From positions 1 through 37,666 of the forward strand of contig JBIOJB010000016.1 in NCBI GenBank assembly GCA_044450465.1: a stretch of DNA of 37,666 nt. The letters run 5' to 3'. The notes under the pieces were generated by a model. It did not search any database and was not told the DNA's origin. It saw nothing but the letters and a program-made list of their open reading frames with translations. The stretch's first letter is position 1. Each line of letters starts with the position of its first letter. This document shows, piece by piece, positions 14,290-22,692 of this stretch. The position numbers and the translations under genes were made by a program. This DNA comes from JBIOJB01 sp044450465. GTDB lineage: Bacteria > Chloroflexota > Dormibacteria > Dormibacterales > Dormibacteraceae.

Positions 14290-15174
14290 TCAGATCTTTG
14301 GTCCGAAGTGCGGCTCCGCGGAGATCAGCGAGTCGATGTAGCGAAAACGTTCGTAGCGGTGCTGCAGCAATTGCTCGGTCGACTGCGAGAGCAGCGGCTG
14401 GAGGTGGCGGTACAGAGCCTCGTCCAGGGCTCGGGCCGCGGCGTCGTAATCGGCGCCGGCGCTCCCGGCGGGCTCTGCCACGACCTCCTCGACCACGCCC
14501 ATAGCCAGCAGGTCGCGGGAGGTGAGCTGCAGCTGCTCCGCGGCCTCGACCTTGCGTGAGTTGTCCCGCCAGACAATCGACGCGGCGGCCTCCGGCGAGG
14601 CGACCGAGTAGATCGAGTTCTCGAGCATGATGACCCGATCCGCCACGCCCATGCCCAGAGCGCCACCGCTTCCGCCCTCGCCGATCACGGCGGCGATTAT
14701 CGGCACCGGGATGCGGAACCACTCCATGATCGCTTCGGCGATGGCGGCGGCGATACCTCGCTCCTCGGCGCCCGCCCCCGGATAGGCGCCTGGCGTGTCG
14801 ATCAAGGAAACGATCGGGAATCCGAATTTGGCGGCGTGCCGGGCGAGCCGGATCGCCTTGCGGTAGCCCTCAGGGTGCATCATGCCCCAGTTCCGGCCCA
14901 CCCTCTCGTTGAGGCTGCGACCCTTCTGGTGTCCCAGGAACATCGTCGTGCTTGAGTGCCACGTGCCGAGGCCGCCGACCAGGGCGGGATCGTCGGCCGA
15001 GAGGCGGTCCCCATGAAGCTCGACGAAATCGGGCGCCAGCCGCCGCACGTAGTCGAGGGAGTACGGCCGGTTGGGATGCCGGGCCAGCTCGACCACCTGC
15101 CAGACGCTCAGGGTCGCGTCCACTGCCTTGACAGCTTTGTGCCCTCGCCCGTCGCGGGTCGTAGGCGTCGTCAT
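14290..15174 (-). CDS. accA: Acetyl-CoA carboxylase carboxyltransferase, alpha subunit
   Basis: A 294-residue AccA. The N-terminal LARHPNRPYSLDYVRRLAPDF and FVELHGDR, then FLGHQKGR, NWGMMHPEGYRKA, LIDTPGAYPGAGAEERG and IGEGGSGGALGMGVADRV are all typical, the last forming the oxyanion-type CoA site. With AccD it transfers the carboxyl group from biotin to acetyl-CoA to form malonyl-CoA. ATG at 15174 overlaps the accD TGA (ATGA). It is the last gene of the fatty-acid operon; the repeat array follows directly. No rho-independent terminator is visible, only the repeat hairpins. Biotin carboxylase and BCCP are not in the window. Confidence 0.95.
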   Translation of the reverse strand: MTTPTTRDGRGHKAVKAVDATLSVWQVVELARHPNRPYSLDYVRRLAPDFVELHGDRLSADDPALVGGLGTWHSSTTMFLGHQKGRSLNERVGRNWGMMHPEGYRKAIRLARHAAKFGFPIVSLIDTPGAYPGAGAEERGIAAAIAEAIMEWFRIPVPIIAAVIGEGGSGGALGMGVADRVIMLENSIYSVASPEAAASIVWRDNSRKVEAAEQLQLTSRDLLAMGVVEEVVAEPAGSAGADYDAAARALDEALYRHLQPLLSQSTEQLLQHRYERFRYIDSLISAEPHFGPKI

Positions 15175-15998
15175 GCGTGCATCTCGAGCAGGTGCGCGAT
15201 CAGGGTACGCACCTCGGTCCTGGGCACCACCATGTCGACCTGCCCGTGGGCCAGCTGGAATTCCGCGCTCTGGAAGCCCGCCGGCAGATCGGCATAGGTG
15301 GCCTGCTTGATGACTCGGGGCCCGGTGAACCCGATCGCCGCTCCCGGCTCGGCGATGTTGACGTCGGCCAGCAGCGCCAGCGACGCCGCCGTTCCGCCGA
15401 AGGTCGGATCGGTGAGGACCGAGAAGTAGGGGACGCCGGCCGAGTGCAGGCGGCCGACCGCGGCGTTGACCTTGGCCATCTGCATCAGGGCGAGCACCCC
15501 CTCCTGCATTCGCGCTCCCCCTGAGGCGGCGACGAGCACGTACGGGATATGCAGCGTGGCGGCCTGTTCCAAGCCACGCGCCAGACGCTCTCCTGCGACG
15601 ATCGAGAGCGTTCCTCCGACAAACCGGAAGTCGAATACGGCAAGCCATATGGGACGGCGGCCCAGCGTGCAGCGGCCCGTCCGCACAGCTTCGTTCAGGC
15701 CTTCCTGCATCAGCTGGTCGATGACGGCCTGATACGGCTTCGGCACCTTCCAGTTCAGGAGGTCGTGGGAGCGCACGTCGCCCCATCTCTCCTGCCAGGA
15801 TCCCCGGTCGGCAAGCAGCGCGATCCAGGCGTCGGCTCCGAGGCGGAAGTGATGGCCGCACTCGCAGACGTAGTTGTGCTTCTTGAGGTCCTTGATCTCC
15901 AGCCCGACACCGCAGCCGGGACAGTTGGAAGGCAGCGGGATGTCTGGAAGCGGTCCGCCCTGGATCCGCACGTCCTCCCTCTTCACCGCGACCTCCAT
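15171..15998 (-). CDS. accD: Acetyl-CoA carboxylase carboxyltransferase, beta subunit
   Basis: A 275-residue AccD. The N-terminal zinc ribbon is visible as NCPGCG and YVCECGHHFR, followed by FTGPRVIKQ, SGGARMQEGVLALMQMAK and LTDPTFGGTAASLALLAD. It pairs with AccA. The start is the ATG at 15998, which overlaps the fabG stop by one base (TGATG); the reading frame is open further upstream but there it lies antisense-free inside fabG and encodes nothing AccD-like. Overlaps on both sides imply strict cotranslation with fabG and accA, matching malonyl-CoA supply to fatty acid synthesis. Confidence 0.95.
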   Translation of the reverse strand: MEVAVKREDVRIQGGPLPDIPLPSNCPGCGVGLEIKDLKKHNYVCECGHHFRLGADAWIALLADRGSWQERWGDVRSHDLLNWKVPKPYQAVIDQLMQEGLNEAVRTGRCTLGRRPIWLAVFDFRFVGGTLSIVAGERLARGLEQAATLHIPYVLVAASGGARMQEGVLALMQMAKVNAAVGRLHSAGVPYFSVLTDPTFGGTAASLALLADVNIAEPGAAIGFTGPRVIKQATYADLPAGFQSAEFQLAHGQVDMVVPRTEVRTLIAHLLEMHA

Positions 15999-16726
15999 CA
16001 CAGGCTGAGACCTCCATCCACAGCGATCACCTGTCCAGTGATGAAACCCGCGCGCTCGGAGCAGAGAAAGGCGACCAGCGCAGCGACCTCGTCGGCAGTC
16101 CCCTCGCGCTTGATCGGCGTCACCTTGATGAGCTCTCCGACCATCTCGTCGGTGAGCGACCCGGAGGTCAGCTCCGTCCGCACGTAGCCGGGGGCGACTG
16201 CGTTGCACGTGATGCTGCGCGAACCGTACTCTCGGGCGACGGACTTCGTGAAGCCGATCAGACCGGCCTTCGCGGCGGCGTAGTTGGACTGGCCGGCGTT
16301 GCCGGTCAAACCCACGATGGACGAGATGTTCACGATGCGGCCCCAGCGAGCCCGCATCATCCCCGACATGATGGCCGCGCGCGTGGTCGCGAAAGCGGAC
16401 ATCAGGTCCGTACGAATCAGGTCCTCCCAGTCCGCGGGAGACATCTGGATGAGCAGCTTGTCCTTGACGGCGCCGGCGTTGTTGACGAGCACGTCCACGC
16501 GGCCGATCGCCTTGACCATCGCTTCGACCTGAGCGGGGTCGCCAACGTCCGCCTGGTAGGCCGTCGCGCCGGGCAGAGATGCAGCCGCCTCCTCGGCGGA
16601 TTTCCTGTCCGAGTGGTAGTTGACGGCGACGCGGGCACCCATCCCGGCCAGCGCGGTGCTGATGGCCCGGCCAATCCCCTTGCCGCCACCGGTGACCAGC
16701 GCGGTCTTGCCCTCCAGATCACCCAT
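15998..16726 (-). CDS. fabG: 3-oxoacyl-ACP reductase
   Basis: A 242-residue short-chain dehydrogenase. The NADPH motif is TGGGKGIG (residues 12-19), NNAG is at 82-85, and the catalytic residues are Ser in NISSIVG (135/136), Tyr149 and Lys153 in NYAAAKAG. The usual active-site Asn in the NL(x)3F segment is Asp here (RTDLMSAF, Asp107), an uncommon change. It reduces 3-oxoacyl-ACP in each elongation round. The C-terminal VIAVDGGLSL is typical. GGAG lies 8 bases before ATG at 16726, and fabD ends 15 bases upstream. Confidence 0.93.
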   Translation of the reverse strand: MGDLEGKTALVTGGGKGIGRAISTALAGMGARVAVNYHSDRKSAEEAAASLPGATAYQADVGDPAQVEAMVKAIGRVDVLVNNAGAVKDKLLIQMSPADWEDLIRTDLMSAFATTRAAIMSGMMRARWGRIVNISSIVGLTGNAGQSNYAAAKAGLIGFTKSVAREYGSRSITCNAVAPGYVRTELTSGSLTDEMVGELIKVTPIKREGTADEVAALVAFLCSERAGFITGQVIAVDGGLSL

Positions 16727-16741
16727 GCCCAGTGCTCCGAC

Positions 16742-17680
16742 TCAGGCGAAATCGATGAACAGCTCGTCCGCGTTCCAGGTGTCGACCCCCGGGATGTGCT
16801 TGGCGGCGAGGCTGGCGAGCACCCGTCCAGGGCCCAGCTCGACGACCGTCCGCACCTTCATCGCGCGCATCGACACCATCGTCCGCGCCCAGTCCACCTG
16901 GCGGAGCATCTGAAGGCGAAGCTCGTCCCGCAGCGCCGCCACCGAACGCAGCGCTTCGCCCGACGCATTGGCGAGAATCGGGATCGACGGGGCCCTGATG
17001 GGCAGCCTGTCCACCGCCTTTCGGAACGCCGCCGCAGCGACCTCCATCAACGGCGTGTGCGCCGCCAGCGGGATGGTGAGGATGAGAGCGCGCCGCGCGC
17101 CCGCCTCGGTCGCGAGCCGTTCCGCAACCTTGACCGCCGCGACCTCGCCGGACAGGACGAACTGCACGTCGGCGTTGCGATTGGCGATCCACAACCTCCC
17201 GTGCTGCGAAGCCTCCGCCCGAATCCTCTCAACCTCCGCCTCGTCGAGGCCCACGATCGCGACCATTCCACCAGCCTGCTCGCTGGCCGCCGTCGCCATG
17301 ATGCGTCCGCGCTCTTTGACTAGAAGCAGTGCCGTCTCCCAGGGGATGGCCCCGGCCGCCGCCAGCGACGCGATCTCCCCAAGGCTGTGGCCGGCGGTGA
17401 CGCTCACCTTCTCAAACCCGTAGCTCTCTCGCCAAACCTCGTAAGCGGCCCAGCAGACCGTCATGACGCACGGTTGGATCACGTCAGTGCGGTTCAGCTC
17501 CTCGACGGGGCCCTCGAAGCAAAGCCGGCGGATGGGCATGTCAAGCACCTCTTCGGCTCGCTCGAAGACGCGGCGAGCCGCCGGGTAGCGGTCGTGCAGG
17601 CTCTTTCCCATGCCGGGCTTTTGAACCCCCTGGCCGGGGAAGAGAAGCGCGATCGGGCCGGCGAGGTTCATCAGCGCCAT
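16742..17680 (-). CDS. fabD: Malonyl-CoA:ACP transacylase
   Basis: A 312-residue FabD. GQGVQ near the N-terminus forms the oxyanion hole, the nucleophile is Ser99 in GHSLGE, and the catalytic His is His208 in PLAAHTPLM. It loads malonyl groups on ACP. ATG at 17680 was chosen (ATG at 17671 is also possible); GAGGG from the intergenic bases lies ten bases upstream. fabH ends 13 bases before it. Confidence 0.95.
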   Translation of the reverse strand: MALMNLAGPIALLFPGQGVQKPGMGKSLHDRYPAARRVFERAEEVLDMPIRRLCFEGPVEELNRTDVIQPCVMTVCWAAYEVWRESYGFEKVSVTAGHSLGEIASLAAAGAIPWETALLLVKERGRIMATAASEQAGGMVAIVGLDEAEVERIRAEASQHGRLWIANRNADVQFVLSGEVAAVKVAERLATEAGARRALILTIPLAAHTPLMEVAAAAFRKAVDRLPIRAPSIPILANASGEALRSVAALRDELRLQMLRQVDWARTMVSMRAMKVRTVVELGPGRVLASLAAKHIPGVDTWNADELFIDFA

Positions 17681-17693
17681 TGCCGTACCGCCC

Positions 17694-18731
17694 TCACAGC
17701 CACTTCATCAGGGTGGCGCCCCAGGTCAGCCCGGAGCCAAAGCCCGCGAGGAGGACGTGGTCGCCGCTCTTGACGCGGCCTTTTCGAATCGCTTCTTCGA
17801 GGGCGAGCGGGATCGACGCGCTCGAGGTGTTTCCGTACTCGTCGATGTTGATCGCCACTCGGTCGAGCGGCAGACCAATCCGGCGCGCCGCGGCGTCGAT
17901 GATCCGGTAGTTGGCCTGATGAGGAACCCACAGGTCGATCTCGTCCAGGGCGACCCCCGCCGCCTCGCAGACCTCGGTCGCCTGGCGGATGAAGATGTCG
18001 ACCGCAAACTTGAAGACGTCGGGACCGACCATGTCGATGTAGGGCTGGGCGTCCTTCGCGGCATAGGCGCCTTTTTCGATGTTCCCGCAGGTCACCTGCG
18101 CGTAGCCCCTGCCGTCCGACCCAAGACACCAGCTGAGGAACCCGGCGCCCTTTGGAGCGGCGCGCACGACCGCCGCACCTGCGCCGTCGCCAAAGATGAC
18201 GGCCGTGCCCCGGGCCGACATGTCCAGCATCCGCGAAAGGACCTCGGCCCCGACGACCAGCACCGTGTCCGCGCGCTCCGTGGCGATAAACGAATCGGCG
18301 ATGGAGAGCCCGTACACAAAGCTGGTGCAGGCGGCGAGGGTGTCCCAGGCCACCGCACCCGGCGCATCCAGCTCGTTCTGCATGCGGCAGGCGACCGATG
18401 GGAACGGACCGTCGGGCGACGATGTGCCGACCAGGATCATGTCCAGGTCCCTCGCGGTGATGCCTGCCGCGTCGAGCGCGGCGCGCGCCGCTTTGGTGGC
18501 CAGCTCGAAGGTGGTGGTTCCAGGCTCGGCGTGGTGCCGGCGGTGAATGCCCGTGCGTTCGGTGATCCACTTGTCGGAGGTGTCGATCATCTTCTCCAGG
18601 TCGAAGTTGGTCAGCACCTTCTCCGGTACGTAAGCGCCCACCCCGACGATCGCGCTCGGCCGACCCTTGGTCTTGAACGAGCGAAGGGGAAGGGCGTCGG
18701 ACCGAGCCCGATAAGCGTTCGTGATGGCCAT
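17694..18731 (-). CDS. fabH: 3-oxoacyl-ACP synthase III
   Basis: A 345-residue KAS III with the Cys-His-Asn triad: Cys135 in LAACTSF, His271 in WVPHQAN and Asn301 in YGNTSS. It starts fatty acid synthesis by condensing an acyl-CoA primer with malonyl-ACP. An N-terminal extension of about 23 residues (MAITNAYRARSDALPLRSFK) precedes the usual start of the fold. GGAGG overlaps the acpP end, ten bases before ATG at 18731. Primer preference (straight or branched) cannot be read from these motifs. Confidence 0.95.
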   Translation of the reverse strand: MAITNAYRARSDALPLRSFKTKGRPSAIVGVGAYVPEKVLTNFDLEKMIDTSDKWITERTGIHRRHHAEPGTTTFELATKAARAALDAAGITARDLDMILVGTSSPDGPFPSVACRMQNELDAPGAVAWDTLAACTSFVYGLSIADSFIATERADTVLVVGAEVLSRMLDMSARGTAVIFGDGAGAAVVRAAPKGAGFLSWCLGSDGRGYAQVTCGNIEKGAYAAKDAQPYIDMVGPDVFKFAVDIFIRQATEVCEAAGVALDEIDLWVPHQANYRIIDAAARRIGLPLDRVAINIDEYGNTSSASIPLALEEAIRKGRVKSGDHVLLAGFGSGLTWGATLMKWL

Positions 18732-18736
18732 GATGG

Positions 18737-18994
18737 TTAAGCCTCCAAGCGCTCTGCTGTTTTCTGCTCCAGGAAGGTCCAGAGGTCGCCGATGACCTTC
18801 ATCTTCTCAAGCGTCTCCTCAGGAAGCTCCACGTCGTATTTGTCCTCGATGGCGGCCACGAGCTCGACCAGGTCGAGCGAGTCCGCCGCCAGGTCGCGCT
18901 GAAAGCTCTTGTCCAGCTGGACCTGATCCGGCTCGATGCCCAGGATCTCGGCAGCGAGGTGCTGCAGCTCCTTGAAGTCGAGTTGGCTTGCCAC
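18737..18994 (-). CDS. acpP: Acyl carrier protein
   Basis: An 85-residue acidic ACP with the phosphopantetheine site Ser39 in the ADSLDLVEL motif and the helix DKYDVELPEETLEKM. It carries growing acyl chains between FabD, FabH, FabF and FabG, all encoded around it. The GTG at 18994 is preceded by AAGGAGG with a 4-base gap, the strongest Shine-Dalgarno of the operon, fitting high expression. fabF ends 9 bases upstream. Confidence 0.95.
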   Translation of the reverse strand: MASQLDFKELQHLAAEILGIEPDQVQLDKSFQRDLAADSLDLVELVAAIEDKYDVELPEETLEKMKVIGDLWTFLEQKTAERLEA

Positions 18995-19003
18995 TGGTCC
19001 TCC

Positions 19004-20266
19004 TTAGCTGTTGGCCTGCAGGCCCTTGATGACGAGGGTCGCGTTGTGACCGCCGAACCCGAACGAGTTCGAGATGGCGACTTTGATCTCGGCCTTGCGG
19101 GCCTTGTTGGGCACGTAATCGAGATCGCAGTCAGGGTCCTGGTGGTCGAGGTTGATGGTGGGGGGGAGGACACCCCGCTCGATAGCCATGATGCATGCCG
19201 CCGCCTCGATCGCCCCGGCCGCGCCAAGCAGGTGTCCGTGCACCGACTTGGTCGAGCTGACGGCGAGGTGCTTGGCGTGCTCGCCGAAGACTTCCTTGAT
19301 GGCCTTGGTCTCGGCGACGTCGCCCAGCTTGGTCGAGGTGCCGTGTGCGTTCACGTAGCCGACGTCCTTAAGGTCGACTCCGCTCTTCTCGAGCGCGCGC
19401 CGCATGGCCCGCACGGCTCCCTTGCCCTCCGGCTGCGGGGCCGTGAAGTGGTACATGTCGGCGCTGGCGCCGTAGCCTGCGATTTCAGCAAGAATCCTGG
19501 CGCCCCGCTTGCGGGCGTGCTCCATGTCCTCGAGCATCAGCATGACCGAGCCTTCGCCCATCACGAAACCGTCGCGGTCGATATCGAACGGCCGGCACGC
19601 CTTCTCAGGCTCGTCGTTGCGCTCGCTGGTCGCCTTGATCTGGCAGAACGCGCCCATCGTCAGCGGGGTGATGGTCGCCTCAGAGCCGCCGGCCAGCATC
19701 GCCACCGCGTCGCCGCGCTTGATGATCTCCGCTCCCTCGCCGATGCCGTGAGAGCCGGAGGCGCAGGCGCTGACGATGGCGTAGTTAGGGCCACCGGCCT
19801 TCACGTGGATGGCGACGATGCCTGCCGCCATGTCGGCGATCATCATCGGCACCGTAAAGGGGCTGATGCGCTTGGGCCCTCGCTCCAACAGGTTCGTATG
19901 GCTCTTCTCGATCTCCTCCATGCCGCCGATGCCCGAGCTGACGATGACCCCGACGTCGTCCGGGTTCATCTCGGCTGGATCGAGCCCCGATTGCGCGACC
20001 GCCTGCTTCGAGGCGGCGAGGGCGAACTGGCAGAAGCGCCCGATGTGGCGGGCGGTCTTGCGGTCCATGTAGTCCTCGGGGTTGAACCCCTTGACCTCGG
20101 CCGCGATCTTCGTGTCGAAGTTGGTCGTGTCGAAACGCGTGATGCGGCCGACGCCCGAGACGCCCTCGACCAGGTTCGACCACACCGTTTCGGCGTCGCT
20201 GCCGATCGGTGTGATGAAGCCCATGCCGGTGACGGCCACGCGGCGACCATTTGAGCTGGATCCCAT
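19004..20266 (-). CDS. fabF: 3-oxoacyl-ACP synthase II
   Basis: A 420-residue KAS II with Cys168 in IVSACASGSHG, His308 in VNAHGTST and His345 in VHGHLLGAAGAIE. It performs the elongating condensations. It is the first gene of the fatty acid operon; the frame continues upstream of 20266, but RRVAVTGMGFITP is the usual family start, and TATGCT with a 6-base gap precedes this ATG, supporting it. It is followed by acpP, fabH, fabD, fabG, accD and accA on the same strand. Confidence 0.95.
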   Translation of the reverse strand: MGSSSNGRRVAVTGMGFITPIGSDAETVWSNLVEGVSGVGRITRFDTTNFDTKIAAEVKGFNPEDYMDRKTARHIGRFCQFALAASKQAVAQSGLDPAEMNPDDVGVIVSSGIGGMEEIEKSHTNLLERGPKRISPFTVPMMIADMAAGIVAIHVKAGGPNYAIVSACASGSHGIGEGAEIIKRGDAVAMLAGGSEATITPLTMGAFCQIKATSERNDEPEKACRPFDIDRDGFVMGEGSVMLMLEDMEHARKRGARILAEIAGYGASADMYHFTAPQPEGKGAVRAMRRALEKSGVDLKDVGYVNAHGTSTKLGDVAETKAIKEVFGEHAKHLAVSSTKSVHGHLLGAAGAIEAAACIMAIERGVLPPTINLDHQDPDCDLDYVPNKARKAEIKVAISNSFGFGGHNATLVIKGLQANS

Positions 20267-20272
20267 AGGCAA

Positions 20273-20278
20273 AGCATA
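20273..20278 (-). promoter_or_regulatory. -10 hexamer TATGCT of the fab-acc operon
   Basis: TATGCT lies 6 bases before the fabF ATG at 20266 on the minus strand with no Shine-Dalgarno, suggesting a leaderless operon mRNA. Confidence 0.5.
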
Positions 20279-20331
20279 CGGACGCCAGGGCCAAGCGGCA
20301 TTGGCTGCTTGCGGCAAAACCGGACCCCGAG

Positions 20332-20350
20332 TTTGGACACCGCGTCCAAA
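20332..20350. promoter_or_regulatory. Inverted repeat TTTGGAC-N5-GTCCAAA, candidate operator
   Basis: Seven-base perfect arms around ACCGC, 19 bases in all. It lies upstream of the fabF -10 and just after the stop of the PucR-type regulator. Position suggests a binding site for that regulator; a -35 is otherwise not visible, which would fit activation. Confidence 0.5.
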
Positions 20351-20368
20351 GTCCTGGCAGCTGGACCC

Positions 20369-21640
20369 CTAGAGCAGCTTCCGCAGGTCCAGAGCGAGCT
20401 GCAGCCGCAACCGCGCCGCGGGAGAGTCCAGGTCGCCGGGCAGCAGCTCTCGGAGCTTGTCCAGCCGGTACAGCACCGTGTGCCGGTGCAGCTTGAGCTC
20501 GGTGGCGGCGTCCTTGACCGACCCGCGCAGGAGGTATGCCTCAAGCGTCTCGAGCAGCAGGTCGCGGTTGCGGATGCCTGGCTGCATGAGCCGGCCCAAC
20601 GTGTGGACGACGAAGCGTTCAGCGAGCACCGGGTTCTGGGCCAGCACGAGGTGAGGGATCACCTCGTCGTGGCGGTGCGCGACCGCGTCGGGTCGCAACT
20701 TCCGGCCGACGTCTATGGCCTGCTGCGCCTCGAGGTACGAGCGAGACACCCCTCTCAGGCCGGGGTGATAGCCACCGATCCCGGCGCGCACGTGGGCGCG
20801 GGCGTTGGCGGATCGCCGCACGGCTTCATCCTCGAGCCGCATCACGAACTGGCGGGCCGGCTCCACGTCTGCGACCGACTCCGCGGGCCACAGCACGACC
20901 AGGGTGCTCGGGTCCGTGACGTGCTGCAGGGCACCTCGCGGCGTGTCGAGCGATCCCGCCACCTCAACCAGGGCCTGACCGCCGCGCTCACCTTCGCGGT
21001 TGCCGAGGATGAGCTTGCCGACGATTGCCACGTAGCCCGTCGCCGCAATCGGCATGTTCAGCGCGAGCGCCTGCTTCTGGAGCTCGAGCTCTGAGTCGAA
21101 GTTATCGCTGATCAGCGCGTGGAAAAGACGCGCATGCGCACGCGTGCCCCGCTGCATGTGCTGCTCGCGCGCGTGAAGGTAGGTTTTGGTGACCTCCGCC
21201 GCGACCTGGTCGAGAGCAGCGAAGACGTAGTTGGCAGTGACCATGATCGCCTCCGGCGTGGCATCGGGATGTCCGCGCCAGGCACGCAGGATCTCGTCCC
21301 AGGCCACTCGCGCGGCGATGCGGTAGGCGGCCAGGATCGGCTCGACGGACTGGCTGCTCCTCGCCTGCAGGATGCCGAGCTGAGCGACGCGGCGAAGCTC
21401 CTCGTTGGTGGGCGGCCGGGCCTCCCTCGCGGTGGACAGGAAGAGATCCAGGCCGGCCTCACAGGCCCGGGCGATGGCCGACCGCTGCGGCGCCACGCCG
21501 GTCGAGCCGTCCCAGACCACCAGGCCTACGACGGCACGGGCCATGTGACGCGCCATGCCGGCTCTCCGATGCTCGAGCTCCGCAATCAGAGCCGCCGGAA
21601 GGGTGGGCACGATCTTGGACTTGACGGCCAGCTTGGCCAC
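20369..21640 (-). CDS. PucR/FasR-type transcriptional regulator of fatty acid synthesis
   Basis: A 423-residue regulator. The C-terminal 60 residues (LLETLEAYLLRGSVKDAATE, then LHRHTVLYRLDKLRELL) are the PucR-type helix-turn-helix; the middle (about 165-330) has the GGDEF-like CdaR layout, and the N-terminal part (about 15-150) is helical, as in RsbRD-type domains. In Streptomyces a regulator of this class, FasR, heads the fab operon and activates it; here the gene directly precedes fabF on the same strand, so the same role is likely. The start is inferred: GTG at 21640 has TATAGT with a 7-base gap, while the frame stays open to 21730 without a better start. Confidence 0.8.
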   Translation of the reverse strand: MAKLAVKSKIVPTLPAALIAELEHRRAGMARHMARAVVGLVVWDGSTGVAPQRSAIARACEAGLDLFLSTAREARPPTNEELRRVAQLGILQARSSQSVEPILAAYRIAARVAWDEILRAWRGHPDATPEAIMVTANYVFAALDQVAAEVTKTYLHAREQHMQRGTRAHARLFHALISDNFDSELELQKQALALNMPIAATGYVAIVGKLILGNREGERGGQALVEVAGSLDTPRGALQHVTDPSTLVVLWPAESVADVEPARQFVMRLEDEAVRRSANARAHVRAGIGGYHPGLRGVSRSYLEAQQAIDVGRKLRPDAVAHRHDEVIPHLVLAQNPVLAERFVVHTLGRLMQPGIRNRDLLLETLEAYLLRGSVKDAATELKLHRHTVLYRLDKLRELLPGDLDSPAARLRLQLALDLRKLL

Positions 21641-21647
21641 TGGCGTC

Positions 21648-21653
21648 ACTATA
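21648..21653 (-). promoter_or_regulatory. -10 hexamer TATAGT for the PucR-type regulator
   Basis: TATAGT lies 7 bases before the GTG at 21640, with no Shine-Dalgarno. A stem GGTC-CGAA-GACC (21666-21677) sits just upstream. Confidence 0.5.
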
Positions 21654-21731
21654 GGCGGGGTGCAGGTCTTCGGACCTGGTGTCGAGAGAAGCGCGGGTGG
21701 GGACAGGTGTCCTCCCACGCAGCTTTGCAAT

Positions 21732-21856
21732 TAGAGCTAGCGCAGCTCTAGGCCGGATTCACTCCGGCCGAAACCGTGGCGCGTCACCTTCCAGACGACT
21801 GCAGGCCCGGTGTTACTCGGAGGGGGTCCCGCGGGGGAGGCCTGCTTCCCCCGCGG
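21732..21856. repeat. Dispersed hairpin repeat element
   Basis: Three stems in a row: TAGAGCT/AGCTCTA (21732-21750), GGCCGGA/TCCGGCC (21751-21769) and CCGCGGGGGA/TCCCCCGCGG (21829-21856). The second stem, the phrase CGTCACCTTCCA and the block GGAGGGGGTCCCGCGGGGGAGG match the 169-base repeats near dtd. The last stem is followed on the plus strand by AATTTTT and looks like a terminator, but no plus-strand gene ends here. Confidence 0.65.
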
Positions 21857-21861
21857 AATTT

Positions 21862-22602
21862 TTAGCTCTTGGCTTTGATAAAGCCCAGCATGCGCCGCCA
21901 GGCGTCATCGCATGCTTCCTTCCACTGCTCAAAGCCGCGGTCGAAGAAGCTGTGCGGGGCGCCCTGGTAGATGTGCATCTCGTGTGGCACGCCGGCCCCC
22001 GTCAGCTTGGTGTCGAACTCATGGAAGGCTTCCTGAGGGGTGGCGGCGTCGGATCCGGCCAGCAGCAACAGCAGAGGGGATTTCATCTGGGCGATGAATG
22101 GCTCGGTGCGCTGGGGCCGGCCGTAAAAGCCGATACACCCGTTGAGCCCATGGTCGCCGGCCGATTGATTCCAGGAGCTTGAGCCTCCGAAGCAGAACCC
22201 GACGGTGAAGGTGGATTTCACGGCGCCGCCGTCCTTCGACTTCACGTAGGCGACAGCCGCGGCGACATCGGCGCGGATGCCGTCCGGGGTCGTCTTCTCG
22301 ACGTGAGGCATGTACTCGAATCCCTCACTGCGGTCACCGATCCCGGCAGTTCGACCGAAGTAGTCGATGGCGACAGAATCCACACCGGACTCCGCGAAAC
22401 GGCGCGCCAGGTCCTTGTAGAACTCGTGCAGCCCGCGCACGTCCGGCATCACCACGATGCCGGCGCCCGTCGGCTCGGCGGCCCGGGCGAAGTAGGCGCC
22501 GAACCGATTGCCGTCATTCGCCGTCAGCACGAAGTCGCCCTGGTCTGCGGCGGCGCCGCTGATCGGCGGGAGGGGAACCCTTGCATCGTCTGTGTAGCAC
22601 AT
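21862..22602 (-). CDS. Dienelactone hydrolase family protein
   Basis: A 246-residue alpha/beta hydrolase of the DLH family with the Cys-Asp-His triad: Cys137 in VGFCFGG, Asp185 in AGSDAATP and His217 in GAPHSFF. MCYTDDARVPLPP is the typical family N-terminus, which with GGAG nine bases upstream favours ATG at 22602 over ATG at 22620. DLH proteins hydrolyse lactones of aromatic-ring degradation, but many members act on other esters; no aromatic pathway genes are nearby, so the substrate is open. It stands alone and is divergent from the DinB-like gene. Confidence 0.85.
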   Translation of the reverse strand: MCYTDDARVPLPPISGAAADQGDFVLTANDGNRFGAYFARAAEPTGAGIVVMPDVRGLHEFYKDLARRFAESGVDSVAIDYFGRTAGIGDRSEGFEYMPHVEKTTPDGIRADVAAAVAYVKSKDGGAVKSTFTVGFCFGGSSSWNQSAGDHGLNGCIGFYGRPQRTEPFIAQMKSPLLLLLAGSDAATPQEAFHEFDTKLTGAGVPHEMHIYQGAPHSFFDRGFEQWKEACDDAWRRMLGFIKAKS

Positions 22603-22692
22603 GAGGTGATTCTCCAACATGCGGCCAGACGCCGCGTCAGCAAAATAGCGAATGAAACCGGCCGCAGCACCGCGCCTGCTCTTCTAGATGAA

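Noticed and set aside
13343..14341. Long plus-strand open frame (332 codons) through the dtd region
   Set aside because: It is antisense to dtd and then runs through tandem repeats with a 169-base period, which changes frame in every unit; composition is Pro/Arg/Ser-rich as expected for a shadow in high-GC DNA.
15175..16017. N-terminal extension of the accA frame to 575 residues
   Set aside because: The upstream part overlaps accD in another frame and encodes no AccA-like sequence; the ATGA overlap at 15171-15174 gives the proper start.
18959..20254. 431-codon plus-strand open frame opposite fabF
   Set aside because: Antisense shadow of a well-conserved gene; sequence is His/Arg/Val-rich without any domain.
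20332..20350. Terminator for the regulator gene
   Set aside because: The inverted repeat TTTGGAC-N5-GTCCAAA lacks a GC-rich stem and a following T-run; an operator is more likely.
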